Positions 22,871-33,200 of a stretch of DNA of 64,000 bases are shown one piece after another. A program made the translations under genes and the position numbers. Each line of letters begins with the position of its first letter. The first letter of the stretch is position 1. Under the pieces are notes generated by a model. The model was not told where the DNA came from. It was given only the letters and a program-made list of their open reading frames with translations, and searched no databases. Location of the stretch: contig NC_088863.1 in the NCBI RefSeq assembly GCF_032884065.1, forward strand, positions 41,572,880 through 41,636,879. The letters run 5' to 3'. The stretch is from Artemia franciscana. Its lineage: Eukaryota; Arthropoda; Branchiopoda; Anostraca; Artemiidae.

Positions 22871-23379
22871 GTAGAAATTAGTATATGTGGAAAGAGCTTT
22901 AAAAGGCGCATCGGTTGGCGTTTTCATCATTTAGCTAGCAGATTAATCGAAAAAAAATAACTTATCAAATAGTTAGCTTGAAGAAATAATAGCTATTAAA
23001 AAGTACTAATATTTCTGTGAAAGCACCATTTTTTAACATTCGGACGCACCCAGGTAGTAATTATACCCACCCTCCCCCTCCCCTCACAAGGACTCCTGTG
23101 TACACACTTACAAACAGGATTAAGTAATCTGATTAGATAAACTATCTTTGTAAAAAAAAAAGAAAGATGACTATGCATGCCTGCATAGTCATACCTTAAA
23201 AAAATCATGGGTAGGTTTTTCGTAATACTTTTACTGTTGGTTTTACAGAGCTTTAGTTCATCAGACATCCAAGACAAAAGTTGATAAGAATTGGGGCAAC
23301 GACTCATAGTTTAAGTAACTTTGTAAAAAATTTGATTTTAATTCTAGAGAATTCTTTAATATAATTATTTTGTTTTCAG

Positions 23380-23518
23380 GTGCCATGTGCCATCTATGGA
23401 AGTTGAAGATATTCAAATTCAAAAAAAAATTATATGTAGTGGAAAATACCATTTTAAGTTTGAAGTTGGAGTACAAATTATGTTCGGACTAACCAAAATT
23501 GACAGTACATATCAACAA
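23380..23518 (+). CDS. Next exon of the same unrecognised + strand gene
   Basis: Acceptor TTTTGTTTTCAG (AG 23378-23379) and donor GTGAGA at 23519 enclose 139 bp: one base completing a Gly codon with the previous exon, then 46 open codons including CHVPSMEVEDIQIQKKIICS and FKFEVGVQIMFGLTKID. The other two frames contain stops before the donor or clash in phase. The intron (22871-23379, 509 bp) is an ordinary size. The exon ends in phase 0. Two candidate terminal exons in that phase are 24301-24372 (TWQEKLYKKK..., TGA) and about 28322-28366 (DNSLSQVIFTGETP, TAA); neither can be chosen from sequence alone. No family recognised. Confidence 0.55.
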
Positions 23519-23599
23519 GTGAGAAAAAATTTCCTTTCCCCTAGGTGTTCTTATTCTAGATAAAAAAGAATATATAAAATTCAAACGTATTAATTACAC

Positions 23600-25655
23600 C
23601 GCGAAGCATGGGCTTCTTGCCCTTGCTTCGCCCTCTGTCAACACCCCTGTCCTGGTGCAACGTAGTTTTTTATTTCTCGTGGAAGATTCACTAAGACATA
23701 TCACAACTAATTAAAAGAATAGTTTAAAATATCTTCATTTGTAGCAAAGCACGACTTTTTTTTATTCGAAAAAGGTAAACTGAAACGGTATACGGAAGTA
23801 AAGAATGACTGCCCCCCCCCCATTTGCACTTCCTGGCTGAAGGGATAAGAAACGGAGATTAGAACCGCCCGCGGGGACTATAAAGGTCAGTGCCCCATCT
23901 CTTGTCTTAACTTTATTCCACAGATTTTGTTTGAGCTATCTCTAAATCATGCCATTTTCCTGATTTGACATTTTGTGGTTTTATTTGAATTCAAGCTTAT
24001 TTTGGAGCTGGTTACTCTTACTTCACTTTAAAGTAAATATGTTCCCATTTCAAAAGATACATAACTAAAAAAGAACTACGTCAATGAAGAAATAAAGAAG
24101 TACATATTCCTTTATTTTAACGTCAAATGGTATTTGATAGAGTATCTTAGGCTTTGAATGTAAACATATATCAAAAAGGTATCGGAACTGACATCTACTC
24201 AACTATATAGTGGGCAAATATTCAGCTTTTAGATCATCATTATCCGTGCTTTAGATTAGGAGCTTTGAATTATGATATCATCCTTTTCGTTTCATTCTAG
24301 ACCTGGCAGGAAAAACTATATAAAAAAAAAATATATAATATTGGCGTAGCACTTTTGTCTTTTCATCACTGAATTACGTCACAGCTTGTGCTGTACTTTG
24401 GATTTTACTATAAGTGTGACAGACAAATTTTTACACGCAGAATTTATTAGCTATAAAGTAAACGCACTCAAACTTCAAATGATGGGCTATTGATGCCACT
24501 CATTTTTCGGTGAAGACACGGATGAGTCACAATATCCTTTCCAAATGTAAGAGCTTTTGCAGTATTATATTTGTGCACATAAGAACCTTATCAGTGTAAA
24601 AAAGGAATTTACATTGCGAGTATTTTAAATAACTGCTGCGCATAAAAAATTATGAACGTCGCAAAGAAGAAGATCCTAAAATCCTTTTTCTTAGATTATA
24701 ATATTTAATTTTCAGGATAACTCCACATATAATATTTTGTGGAATGCTAGCAGCGTACTATGCAGGGTAAAAACAAAAATCCAAACTCTAGCAATACAGT
24801 AACCGAATACGTTGGAACTGCACTTGTCCAATACACATTTGGGTAATAGGTAACCTCAACAAAGTTTATTCAAGTTTTGGCAACACATCTAAAAATAAAT
24901 ACAAAATGATTACTGAAATAATAAGAAAAAAAGAAAAAGAAAAAACCGTTGAAACTGTACGTAGCTCTATTGCTGTAAGATTTAGTGTAGTCCCATGGAG
25001 TTTAGACGTCATCATATTATCACAAAGGTCCAAATGTTTGTAGAGTTTTCACTGTCAGAATAAGATGGTCGTAAAATGACTGCACAGCAGTTCTTAATTT
25101 TCGTGGTTCATTGCTTTGGAAATTCCTAAAATTATTTAATTATTATTCAATAGTCAATTATTTTATTCAAATTCATTTTACATAGAAAAAAAACGAACAT
25201 TAAGGGATAGACAACAAGCATTATCTAGATTTCTTTTTTTTTGCACCAACACAATGCATGTCTGAAAAAGATAAGACTGTCCAAATTCAAAAAATCAAAA
25301 CAACAGATCTACGTCTATTTCATAATACATACTACACCTAATAATTCATCTTAGCACCTAACCACCTGATAAATGTCTGCATAATGCTCCTCAATTCCTC
25401 TCTGTTCAGAGTTTCTCTTTATTTATTCCTCTTATGAAGCCCTGATTTCCTCGAAACCTTTCCTTACAGCTTTTTCTTTTACTTGTTGAGGATAACTTGC
25501 TTTTAGTTTTGTTCCAGCCGAGTCATCAAATAGTAAAATTTTGCACAGTTCTGGAATCATACATGTTTATCTTTAAACAAATTAAAAGCAAGTTATCCTA
25601 ACTAAGGTCAAGCAAGAGTGCTGGTATGGTCAAAAATACCTCAAAAACTTGTCTT

Positions 25656-25691
<36 letters not shown>

Positions 25692-26429
25692 ATATTCCTT
25701 TCCATTTAAAATTTCAAACTAAATCTGTTTCAAAGCTGCATTATGCCTCATACATTTAGGGCGTTTTCGTTTCAGACTATGAAGTAGTATCCTATATAAA
25801 AAACTTCAAGAAGTAGAAACTGTTATGTGCACCCTCTGTGGGAGCTGGTTCGGTAAATGAGGCTCCAAAATTTTTCATGTCTCCATGGCCTGATTTCAAA
25901 CATTTTGTACAAGAATACTCCTCCTAACTTAGGTCTTCCCTCAGAGCTACATATACATCCATAATGAGTATTCCAAATACATTTGAGAGTCAATTATTAG
26001 ATAATAGTAGAATAGCCATTTTAGATAGTCTAACATTTTTGCTCTTAGAAGTTGCTGACCATTTCAATACTATCACCTCTGCTAGTAAAATATCGCTTTC
26101 TAAACCTAAAAGCCTATTTCAATGAACGATAACTTTGGTAGAGACAAAACTGACTCGAAAGCCTGGGTTTCTTTATTGGTAATTTTCGACGAAATCTAGC
26201 GATGAATTACCTTTCTCTTGGGAATAATTTTGAAGTACCAAGGACTCCGAAATGAAAACATATTTGGCCCCCTGGATCGATCTTAGGCCTGTTCATACCT
26301 GAAAATCTGGGTTTCTTGCGAGTTTTCTTTTAGTTGCTACAAGCATTTTTGGCTAGAATTCATCAACAGTACATTGTTGCCAATCATAAAACAATGATAA
26401 ACCGTCAAATTAAAAAAAGATAGCCAAAA
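23600..26429. other. AT-rich stretch, probably intronic; (TA)n microsatellite at 25661-25688
   Basis: No supported gene apart from the possible terminal exon at 24301-24372. A run of 14 or so TA dinucleotides lies at 25661-25688. Confidence 0.4.
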
Positions 26430-26777
26430 CTATTTCCCATAGAGATATGCTATTTCCAATGAATCCAACATCATTCGTGAAAATTCAAATTCACAAAATC
26501 TGTCGATTGCTATATTAGTGAAAATCCATTTTGTGAATAAATATGAACTCATGAAGTACCGAAAGTGACTATTCTGATTCAGAAATGTAGTTGATGCTGA
26601 CCAAGCATTGGATGGAATACAAGACACCATTTCAGGATAATTGTTCCAGCCTCTTGTCACACCCAATGTACCTTCTCTTGCTATCCAAGACGATAACAAG
26701 AATCCTAAGGAGCCTAGAAGCTCATTTGAAGATTCATCATCATGGTAAGCAATAAAATTAATAATGCTTAATTTCAT
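26430..26777 (-). CDS. Unrecognised 115-codon open frame with coding-like composition
   Basis: A single - strand frame from ATG to TAG with balanced amino-acid use (HDDESSNELLGSLGFLLSSW, then TRGWNNYPEMVSCIPSNAWS) and a hydrophobic/aromatic C-terminal half, unlike the low-complexity frames of the repeats around it. The frame stays open a little upstream of the ATG. It could be a single exon of a host gene, an old captured sequence, or chance. I do not recognise a family and give no function. Confidence 0.35.
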   Translation of the reverse strand: MKLSIINFIAYHDDESSNELLGSLGFLLSSWIAREGTLGVTRGWNNYPEMVSCIPSNAWSASTTFLNQNSHFRYFMSSYLFTKWIFTNIAIDRFCEFEFSRMMLDSLEIAYLYGK

Positions 26778-26779
26778 AT

Positions 26780-27540
26780 AGATTAGGCAATGCCTATAGA
26801 AATAGAGGTAGCCTATTTTAAAATTATGTTCATTAGCTTACAAAAGCTAAGACTACAGTTTTGGAATACTTTTGCACTAGTTTGGTGCCATCGCCCTCCA
26901 TAAAGAAACACCACAAGATTCTTTAGACTATGTCAAAAGAGGTAAATTTTTTGATTAGCCTAACTGAATATTAAGATGGGCCTGGCTAAAAAATAGACAC
27001 ATATTTAGTCAGAGTTCCATTGTGAATCTAAATACAGCTAACTTTATCAAGACCCTCCCCCAGTGGCGGATCCAGGTGGGGGGCGCGCCTCCCTAACGTA
27101 GCGGTGGATTTTGAGATAATATCACGTTGCCATATTAAACATAATATTTTTCATTTTTTTTTATGGCGGGGTGGTTCCTATGACTTACTGTTTTTGTATC
27201 AATATTTTTACACCATTTTAATTTCAACCCATTTACAGTTGTAAAACGCCGATTCTACAGCGTACAATCGTTAAGGTAAATATTAAATTCCTGATATTTC
27301 TTTGGTCGCAAGTTTATTGCAGTAAAATAATTTTCTTCCGCCGCTAAAAAAAATCTGGATCCCCCTGCCCCTCCCCCTCCATAATGGTCTCAACACATAG
27401 CCTGAATTATAAATCTAAACTAGATTTTTGGTACATAGCCTAGATGCAGTTTTCAACAAAATTTAGCTTTTCAGCATGATTAAATGATAAGCATTTTTCA
27501 TGTTCTTTCATGATTCAATAATCACTTGATGGAGACTAAT
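26780..27540. repeat. Unassigned stretch containing a GGCGGATCC-ended repeat block
   Basis: A block beginning CAGTGGCGGATCCAGGTGGG (about 27062) and ending AATCTGGATCCCCCTGCCCC (about 27345-27368) has partly inverted ends, typical of short non-autonomous DNA elements. Nothing else is recognised. Confidence 0.4.
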
Positions 27541-27544
27541 CGTT

Positions 27545-27890
27545 TTTAGCTCTTTAAGGGGAGTGAGACTAGTGAGAAAAGTTTCTCATTTGTAGCTGGT
27601 TAATTGTTTAAGCTGACACGGGCTATATATTTCCATATTAGGGGGGGGGGGGATAAAGTATAGTGGAATCAGATTTAAAGACTAACTGGGATAATCCCCC
27701 ACCCCACCCCAGAATTATGTAATTCCGATTAAAGTGGATTAAAGAAGATTAAAGGGGAGTGAGAATATTAATGAAAAAATTCTCATTTGTAGCTGGTTAA
27801 TGATTTAAGCTGACTTGCGCTATCCATCTCCATATTAGGGGGGGGGGGGGTAAAGTATAGTGGAATCAACTTCAAAGTCTGTTAACTACA
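27545..27890 (+). repeat. Direct duplication of about 135 bp
   Basis: Two copies about 195 bp apart share AGGGGAGTGAGA, TTCTCATTTGTAGCTGGTTAAT, TTAAGCTGAC, CCATATTAGGGGGGGGGGGG and TAAAGTATAGTGGAATCA. Confidence 0.75.
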
Positions 27891-28439
27891 ATAATTCTAT
27901 TTATTATGAAGTAACTAAGTCTTTTATTCAGGCTAATTATGTCAGTGGTTCCAATTCATAAATGTAAGGAGGGGGGAATAACCAGTTAGCCATAATAAAA
28001 TAGAAAATAGCTATGAAATATAAATAATAAGGTATTTTTCAAAGTCTAACTGGGATAATTCCCCCCCCACCTAATTAGCATACCAGAATTATGCAGCCTA
28101 ATGCTGAATTAGAATAAATACTGTACATCGGAAAGCATAAATAATACAATAATATATCGTATATGATTCATAATACAAGAATATATATTACATATATCCC
28201 AGTTAGACTTTATCTACTATTATAAAGGTATTGTTTTATTTTATGAACATTTTTTATTCATATTGTCCTTAATATAGTTCCTATTTTGTTCTATTAAAGT
28301 TTTTTTCATGCATCACTTTAGGATAACAGTCTGTCACAAGTCATTTTCACTGGAGAAACCCCATAATTTTTGCCTATATAAAAGGATAAAATATAAAACC
28401 ATAAAAATGCCTAAAGGCTAACATATTCAAAAAATCTTA

Positions 28440-28980
28440 TACATTAAGTTTAGGTTGCTTGTTTCCCTGTAAGTCCAGGCAACTTGTTGCTCATGAGTTG
28501 ATCCTAAAACTCAGTTGACCTTGCCTGAGACTGTAGGCAGGTGGCCTTATTAGGCTTAATTCACTTGTTTCACCTGCAACATAACCTAACCTACCTGTGA
28601 CTCTAGGTGGGTGGACCTATTTAGGTTTGCATACCTTGTTTGGGTGCAAATCCAAGGCATTTGTTTGTCAGTCAATTTTTAATCAATCTTGCATGAGTGT
28701 AACTGTGATGGCTTATTAATTGGGTTGCCTGAGTGAGACTTCACTCCAGGCAACCTTGTGGTCATGTGTCAATCCTTAAACTAGGTCAATCAGCCTGAGA
28801 CACTAGGCAAGCAGGCCTACTGGGAAAATACACTGAAATTACAATAAGGATCGCCAAGATTTTTGGATTTAACTCATAACAGGCAATTTCCATCAAAGTT
28901 GTCTGAACTTGCACATGACCAAGCATCCTAAGCCTAATAGGTCTGCCCACCTAGAGTCATCGGTAGGTTGAAAAAGTTTT
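28440..28980. repeat. Degenerate satellite-like repeat with an inverted copy
   Basis: About four loose copies of a block containing 'CAGGCAACTTGTTG..CATGAGTTGATCCT', 'GCCTGAGACTGTAGGCAGGTGG' and 'CCTATT(A)GGCTTA'. At 28925-28970 the block appears reversed (CCTAAGCCTAATAGGTCTGCC...). Confidence 0.6.
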
Positions 28981-31389
28981 AAGACTGAAAAATAAGCGGT
29001 GTCAACTGTAGCCATTTCAATTTCCAAGGACTAGGCTGCCTAGTTCTTGAAGCAGGTGTCTATGGGTATAATTCCAAATCTGTTGTGTGTAGGAATTCTT
29101 GTTTTGTTAATGTATAAGTAAAAGCGTGTGGCAAATTAAAGAAAAGTAATGGGAGCCAAATTAACATTCCTCATAACATTTTTTGTTTTAACAGTTTATA
29201 TGCATGAAATTGTAGCATTATAATAAAGGAGAACCAACTATTTGTCCTTTTTGATGCCAACAAGAATATTCTTTACCTAATTCTTAGATTGATATACATT
29301 TTATTACAAACAACTTCTTCCTACTATAAGTTCATTTACAAGTTCTTGGCCTATCTTGACATACTTGGTCCTAAAAGTGAGATTTAATATGTCAAAGCTT
29401 GGAGCCTTACATCTCTTGTCTGTTTAAGGAAACAGGTGCATAATTGAAGCTTTGTTCATTTCAATCTTATGTTTAATGGGTATTAAGGGGAATTTTTCTT
29501 CATATATCTGACTTGCTTGTTCTCTCCCGTAATTTCTTTAGTCTAATCTTTAAATGGAAACACATTTTTTAAAATGACCACTAAAATGTACTCTTTGAGG
29601 CATGAGGTCCCACCTACGAAATTATCCACCTCCCATTCATTATAACTGCTAAAATGAACTTATGCATAATTACAACATAGACCATAACGGTTTAGGTAGA
29701 TAAAGCATTAAAATAAAGATAATTTTTTCTGTAGTAACTTGGTATGTATAACTCCAATGCAACCTTAATCAGTCTTAGTTTAAATGGAGGGAGATAAGAG
29801 ATTCATTCCTATGATTTCTGTTTGGCCCTAGACGTTTTACCAAAAACGTCTAGGGCCAAACGGAAAGCATGTTGTCCTCGGTTGGAGTTGGATGATGTCG
29901 TTAGGGATGATTAAGGGGAAATCTGAACTCCCTGGGAGGGTATTGAAAAGAGGCTTTAAATCAATTGGAATAAAGAAGTGTGCGTAGCTGTGTTGCCCTC
30001 AGGCGGCTTGGTGCTGCAGTGAGTTGTTTGTAGTATATTTTATTATGAACAGATGTGACCAGCTCAAAATGTACTTGAATAATTTCCTATAATACACTTT
30101 CTTTCCGTTAAGAGATAAAATGTAAATATAGAAATGTATTAAAGAACCAGGAAATCTAAACAGGACAATATGATTCAATAAATGTTGATATAGTTTATAC
30201 TAATTTAAGAAGTCAAGTAGTCAACTTACCTCTGCCAGGATAGTAAACAAAAAAAAATAGTTCAAATTTAGTTATATTAATGGATCTCTAATCTGATTTT
30301 GTTGTTATTTAATTTTATTTGTCCTGACACGGGTAAGGCAAAATATTTTAATGAAAAAACTATTTCATTCTCTTAAGATTCCATATTGAAGATTTGACAC
30401 TCATTGAGTCAAACATTTATCATAAGAGTATTCAGCAATTTTGACTAATAGGTATGAAACATTTTCAGGTGGCTTTTTTTTTAAATGTTTTATAGTTTTT
30501 TTTTTTTTTTAATTGATAAGGGTTCACAAGTGTTATTTTTACTTTATTCACTGTCTTATTCAGGAACTTTTCCTCGTTGCTATACATTTCTAAGGTCTTT
30601 ATTATTCCTTATTTTTTACACCATCACAAGTCGTTATGCAAATTCCATAACTGATTCTTACGGTATGAGGAAGAGCTTAGATAAGGTAAAGTAACACAAT
30701 TCTAACTTGTCACCAGCACTCTTATCGAAGTTCTATCTATCACCAAAATCCAAAGTTTATAACTGCAGTTCTTAGAAAAACTCCAAAGTTTTTAAAGTTT
30801 TTACGGGGTATTGGTAGCTGGTTCAATGGATGATCTATTCTATGAAGTCATTAATGTTATTTGGCAACATTTTTATATCGAATTTTAAATTTCCAAATCT
30901 CCTGTGTCAACTTCACAATGGTATATACATCTTAAATTTGTGTAGACTGGAAGTCAAACTATGTTCAATTCAAGTTAAGACCATGGCTTTACCGGGCCGG
31001 TAGCTGGTATATTGCTTTATACCAATTTATAAAATGGCCTTTCAATAACTAAAAAACAACCTGATTATAATCAAGCTCGTTTTTTGGTAAAGAATGTCCG
31101 CTTTTTATTCCAAGACAATCTAAAAGCTAGCAATCCACTTTGTTGACATATTTTTGACAAACTCTTTGGGTCTGAATCCAAATTAACGTCACTTTTTCTC
31201 TTTTTCACTTTTTTTTCAAATTAACATCTCTTTTTTTAACCTACAGGATGAAGGTAAAACTTGCCTAATATACTATTCAATACACTGCAGTTACTTAGCT
31301 GTCACTGCCAGTTAAATTAAAATAATCCAAACATTAAAGTTTTTTCATCACATGGTAAAAATACTTTTAAGATAAATACTTTTGCTTAC
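28980..31389. other. AT-rich stretch, mostly unassigned
   Basis: A perfect hairpin lies at 29820-29861 (listed separately). Around 29980-30040 is a fragment containing GCGGCTTGGTGCTGCAGTGA, likely repeat-derived. A - strand segment at 29303-29363 looks like a short terminal exon followed by AATAAA but cannot be linked to any gene. Confidence 0.35.
29820..29861. repeat. Perfect 19-bp hairpin with 4-nt loop
   Basis: GTTTGGCCCTAGACGTTTT (29820-29838), loop ACCA, then its exact reverse complement (29843-29861). Confidence 0.9.
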
Positions 31390-31551
31390 AGCCTTGTCTG
31401 GAGTGTTTAGTCTGTCCCATTCAGCTGAATCATATGCTACAACTCCTGCGTCAACCATGTAGATAACGGCAATACATAAATCCATTGTCACTTCAAAGTT
31501 ATTACATAAATGTAAGTAAAATTTCTCGTAAGAGCCTGCATGGTAGCAGCT
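31390..31551 (-). CDS. 54-codon internal exon of an unrecognised - strand gene
   Basis: On the - strand AAGCTTCAG precedes 31551 and GTAAGC begins at 31389. Between them 162 bp are open in phase 0 to phase 0. Residues include CYHAGSYEKFYLHLCNNFEV, MDLCIAVIYMVDAG and AYDSAEWDRLNTPDKA, a mixed composition typical of real coding sequence. The + strand can also be read as an acceptor (GCTTACAG) but then meets a stop within 24 codons. I cannot name the family; a loose similarity to the C-terminal strand/helix of phospholipid scramblases is discussed under findings. Confidence 0.45.
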
Positions 31552-32209
31552 CTGAAGCTTTTTTGGATTGTTAAGCCTCAGATTTCATGTTAAATATTGT
31601 GCTAAATTGGCCCAGGAACAGCTGAGATAAAACCCTAGGCCACCACTGAATCCAAATCTAATACTTGATACACAGCGAATGTAATTCAAAAGTTAGAGCA
31701 GACGTTTTGGCAGTTATGATGCCATTTCAAGTTGAAGTTTTAAATTTATTCATAAGGCGTAGCACAAAAACCTGATTTTGTGGGAGAAAACTGATTACAC
31801 GTTTGAAATTAGCACACCTATTTAACCCTAAAACATTAAAGGCAACATTAATAAGAAAATTTGCATAACTTTAGAAAAATGACGGAAATGTCCCCACAAA
31901 GGAAGGTAATCCTGATTAAAATCCCACTATCATAATCAGTATATCAAAGAATCCTACCTCACAAACATGAACTATTGCACTTTTTTCTGACAAGCTTGAC
32001 CATGGATCCTAGCTTATTTTTTGGTTTAATTTCCTTTTTTATGGTTGGCTGTATCGAACCAGTGGTTGTAGAATGACGGGAAAGCTACTAGAGCAGAATT
32101 TCGCACTCTTTTTCGGTGAAAAAAAAATATCCTGACACACAGATAAGCTAATTCCTGCTATTTAGCACTATATAACTAAAAATTTTGGTGCAACTATGGC
32201 TGCTTGCCA

Positions 32210-32345
32210 TTGACTGACAATTCCAAGATGATCATCATTCGGGATAAAAATGTCAAAAGGATGTAACTTGATATAGAATGTGACCTTCTCGTTTCAGACC
32301 ATGCCACAGGAAATTGAAGGTTTCTTCCTTTGATGCCATAGTACC
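32210..32345 (-). pseudogene. Possible scramblase-like coding fragment
   Basis: In one - strand frame the stretch reads HPFDIFIPNDDHLGIVSQWQ followed by a Pro-Lys-Phe. Phospholipid scramblases have P-x5-G-x-V-x-Q-x-W...PKF at the same spacing, give or take one residue. The frame has a stop shortly before and shortly after, and the Cys-rich segment expected upstream is absent. Weak. Confidence 0.2.
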
Positions 32346-33200
32346 AAAATTATGGATTTACGAGGGACAAATGACTATTAAGTGAGAATTCTACAGCAGT
32401 AGTTTGAATCATGTGGGTCAAAAGAAATAAAAATCTGTCTCTGACGGTGGTGCAGCCCATGCAACCCCAAGAACAAGGGTCCAGAGTTATAAAGAATTAT
32501 TCAGGTCGTATTGAAAGATTCATAGATAAATCTTTCAAGAAAGATGGGCTAGTTACCCACTGTTGAACTGCAGTTCTTAGGGATATTTTGGTCAAGACTG
32601 TTACAAGTTTTTCATAACTAGTTTTGAATTCAAAATTTTACCAGCAAATTCCCTTAGAAAGGTGAGAAAACATATTTTGTTGGATTTGCCTGCATATAAA
32701 CCCAATCTAAAACGAATTTCAGGCCAAAGTATTCTTTCGTATGTAAATGAACAAATTTGTGAAGATACCACATTCTAGGCCAAACTGTTAATTGGTAAAT
32801 TAAGGAGAAATGTGAGCATATTTTGAATTTCTTAACTGAAACTTTAGATTATATATAATCCTGCATTACGAAAGGACTATATGCCATCCTTCCCCCTAAA
32901 ATATTCATCATGAAGGCTCTTTTAGTCGGAGATTTCAAGCTCTATAGCACTTGTTATGAGTTGGAAGTGAGCTAAGGATACAAAGCCCTTTCTTTTGTTA
33001 TTTCCTAGAGCCCCATCATGGCAAAACATGTTGTGAGAACCAGAGGAACTGCTTTGCGCCTTATTCCCCCCAATCTATATGCTGAAGTTTGACCCCATCC
33101 CCCAAACACTGCAAAGGGGATTGATGTAGCACACAAAAAATGCGATGAAAGCCAAACTTTTGTTTAAGCTTCAAAAATGGAAGGATTTTCGTTTGCTTAA

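Noticed and set aside
29303-29363. Short - strand terminal-exon-like segment (TKYVKIGQELVNEL, then AATAAA)
   Set aside because: Phase could fit the LAGE3 donor, but the residues do not resemble the expected Pcc1 C-terminal helix and no other link exists.
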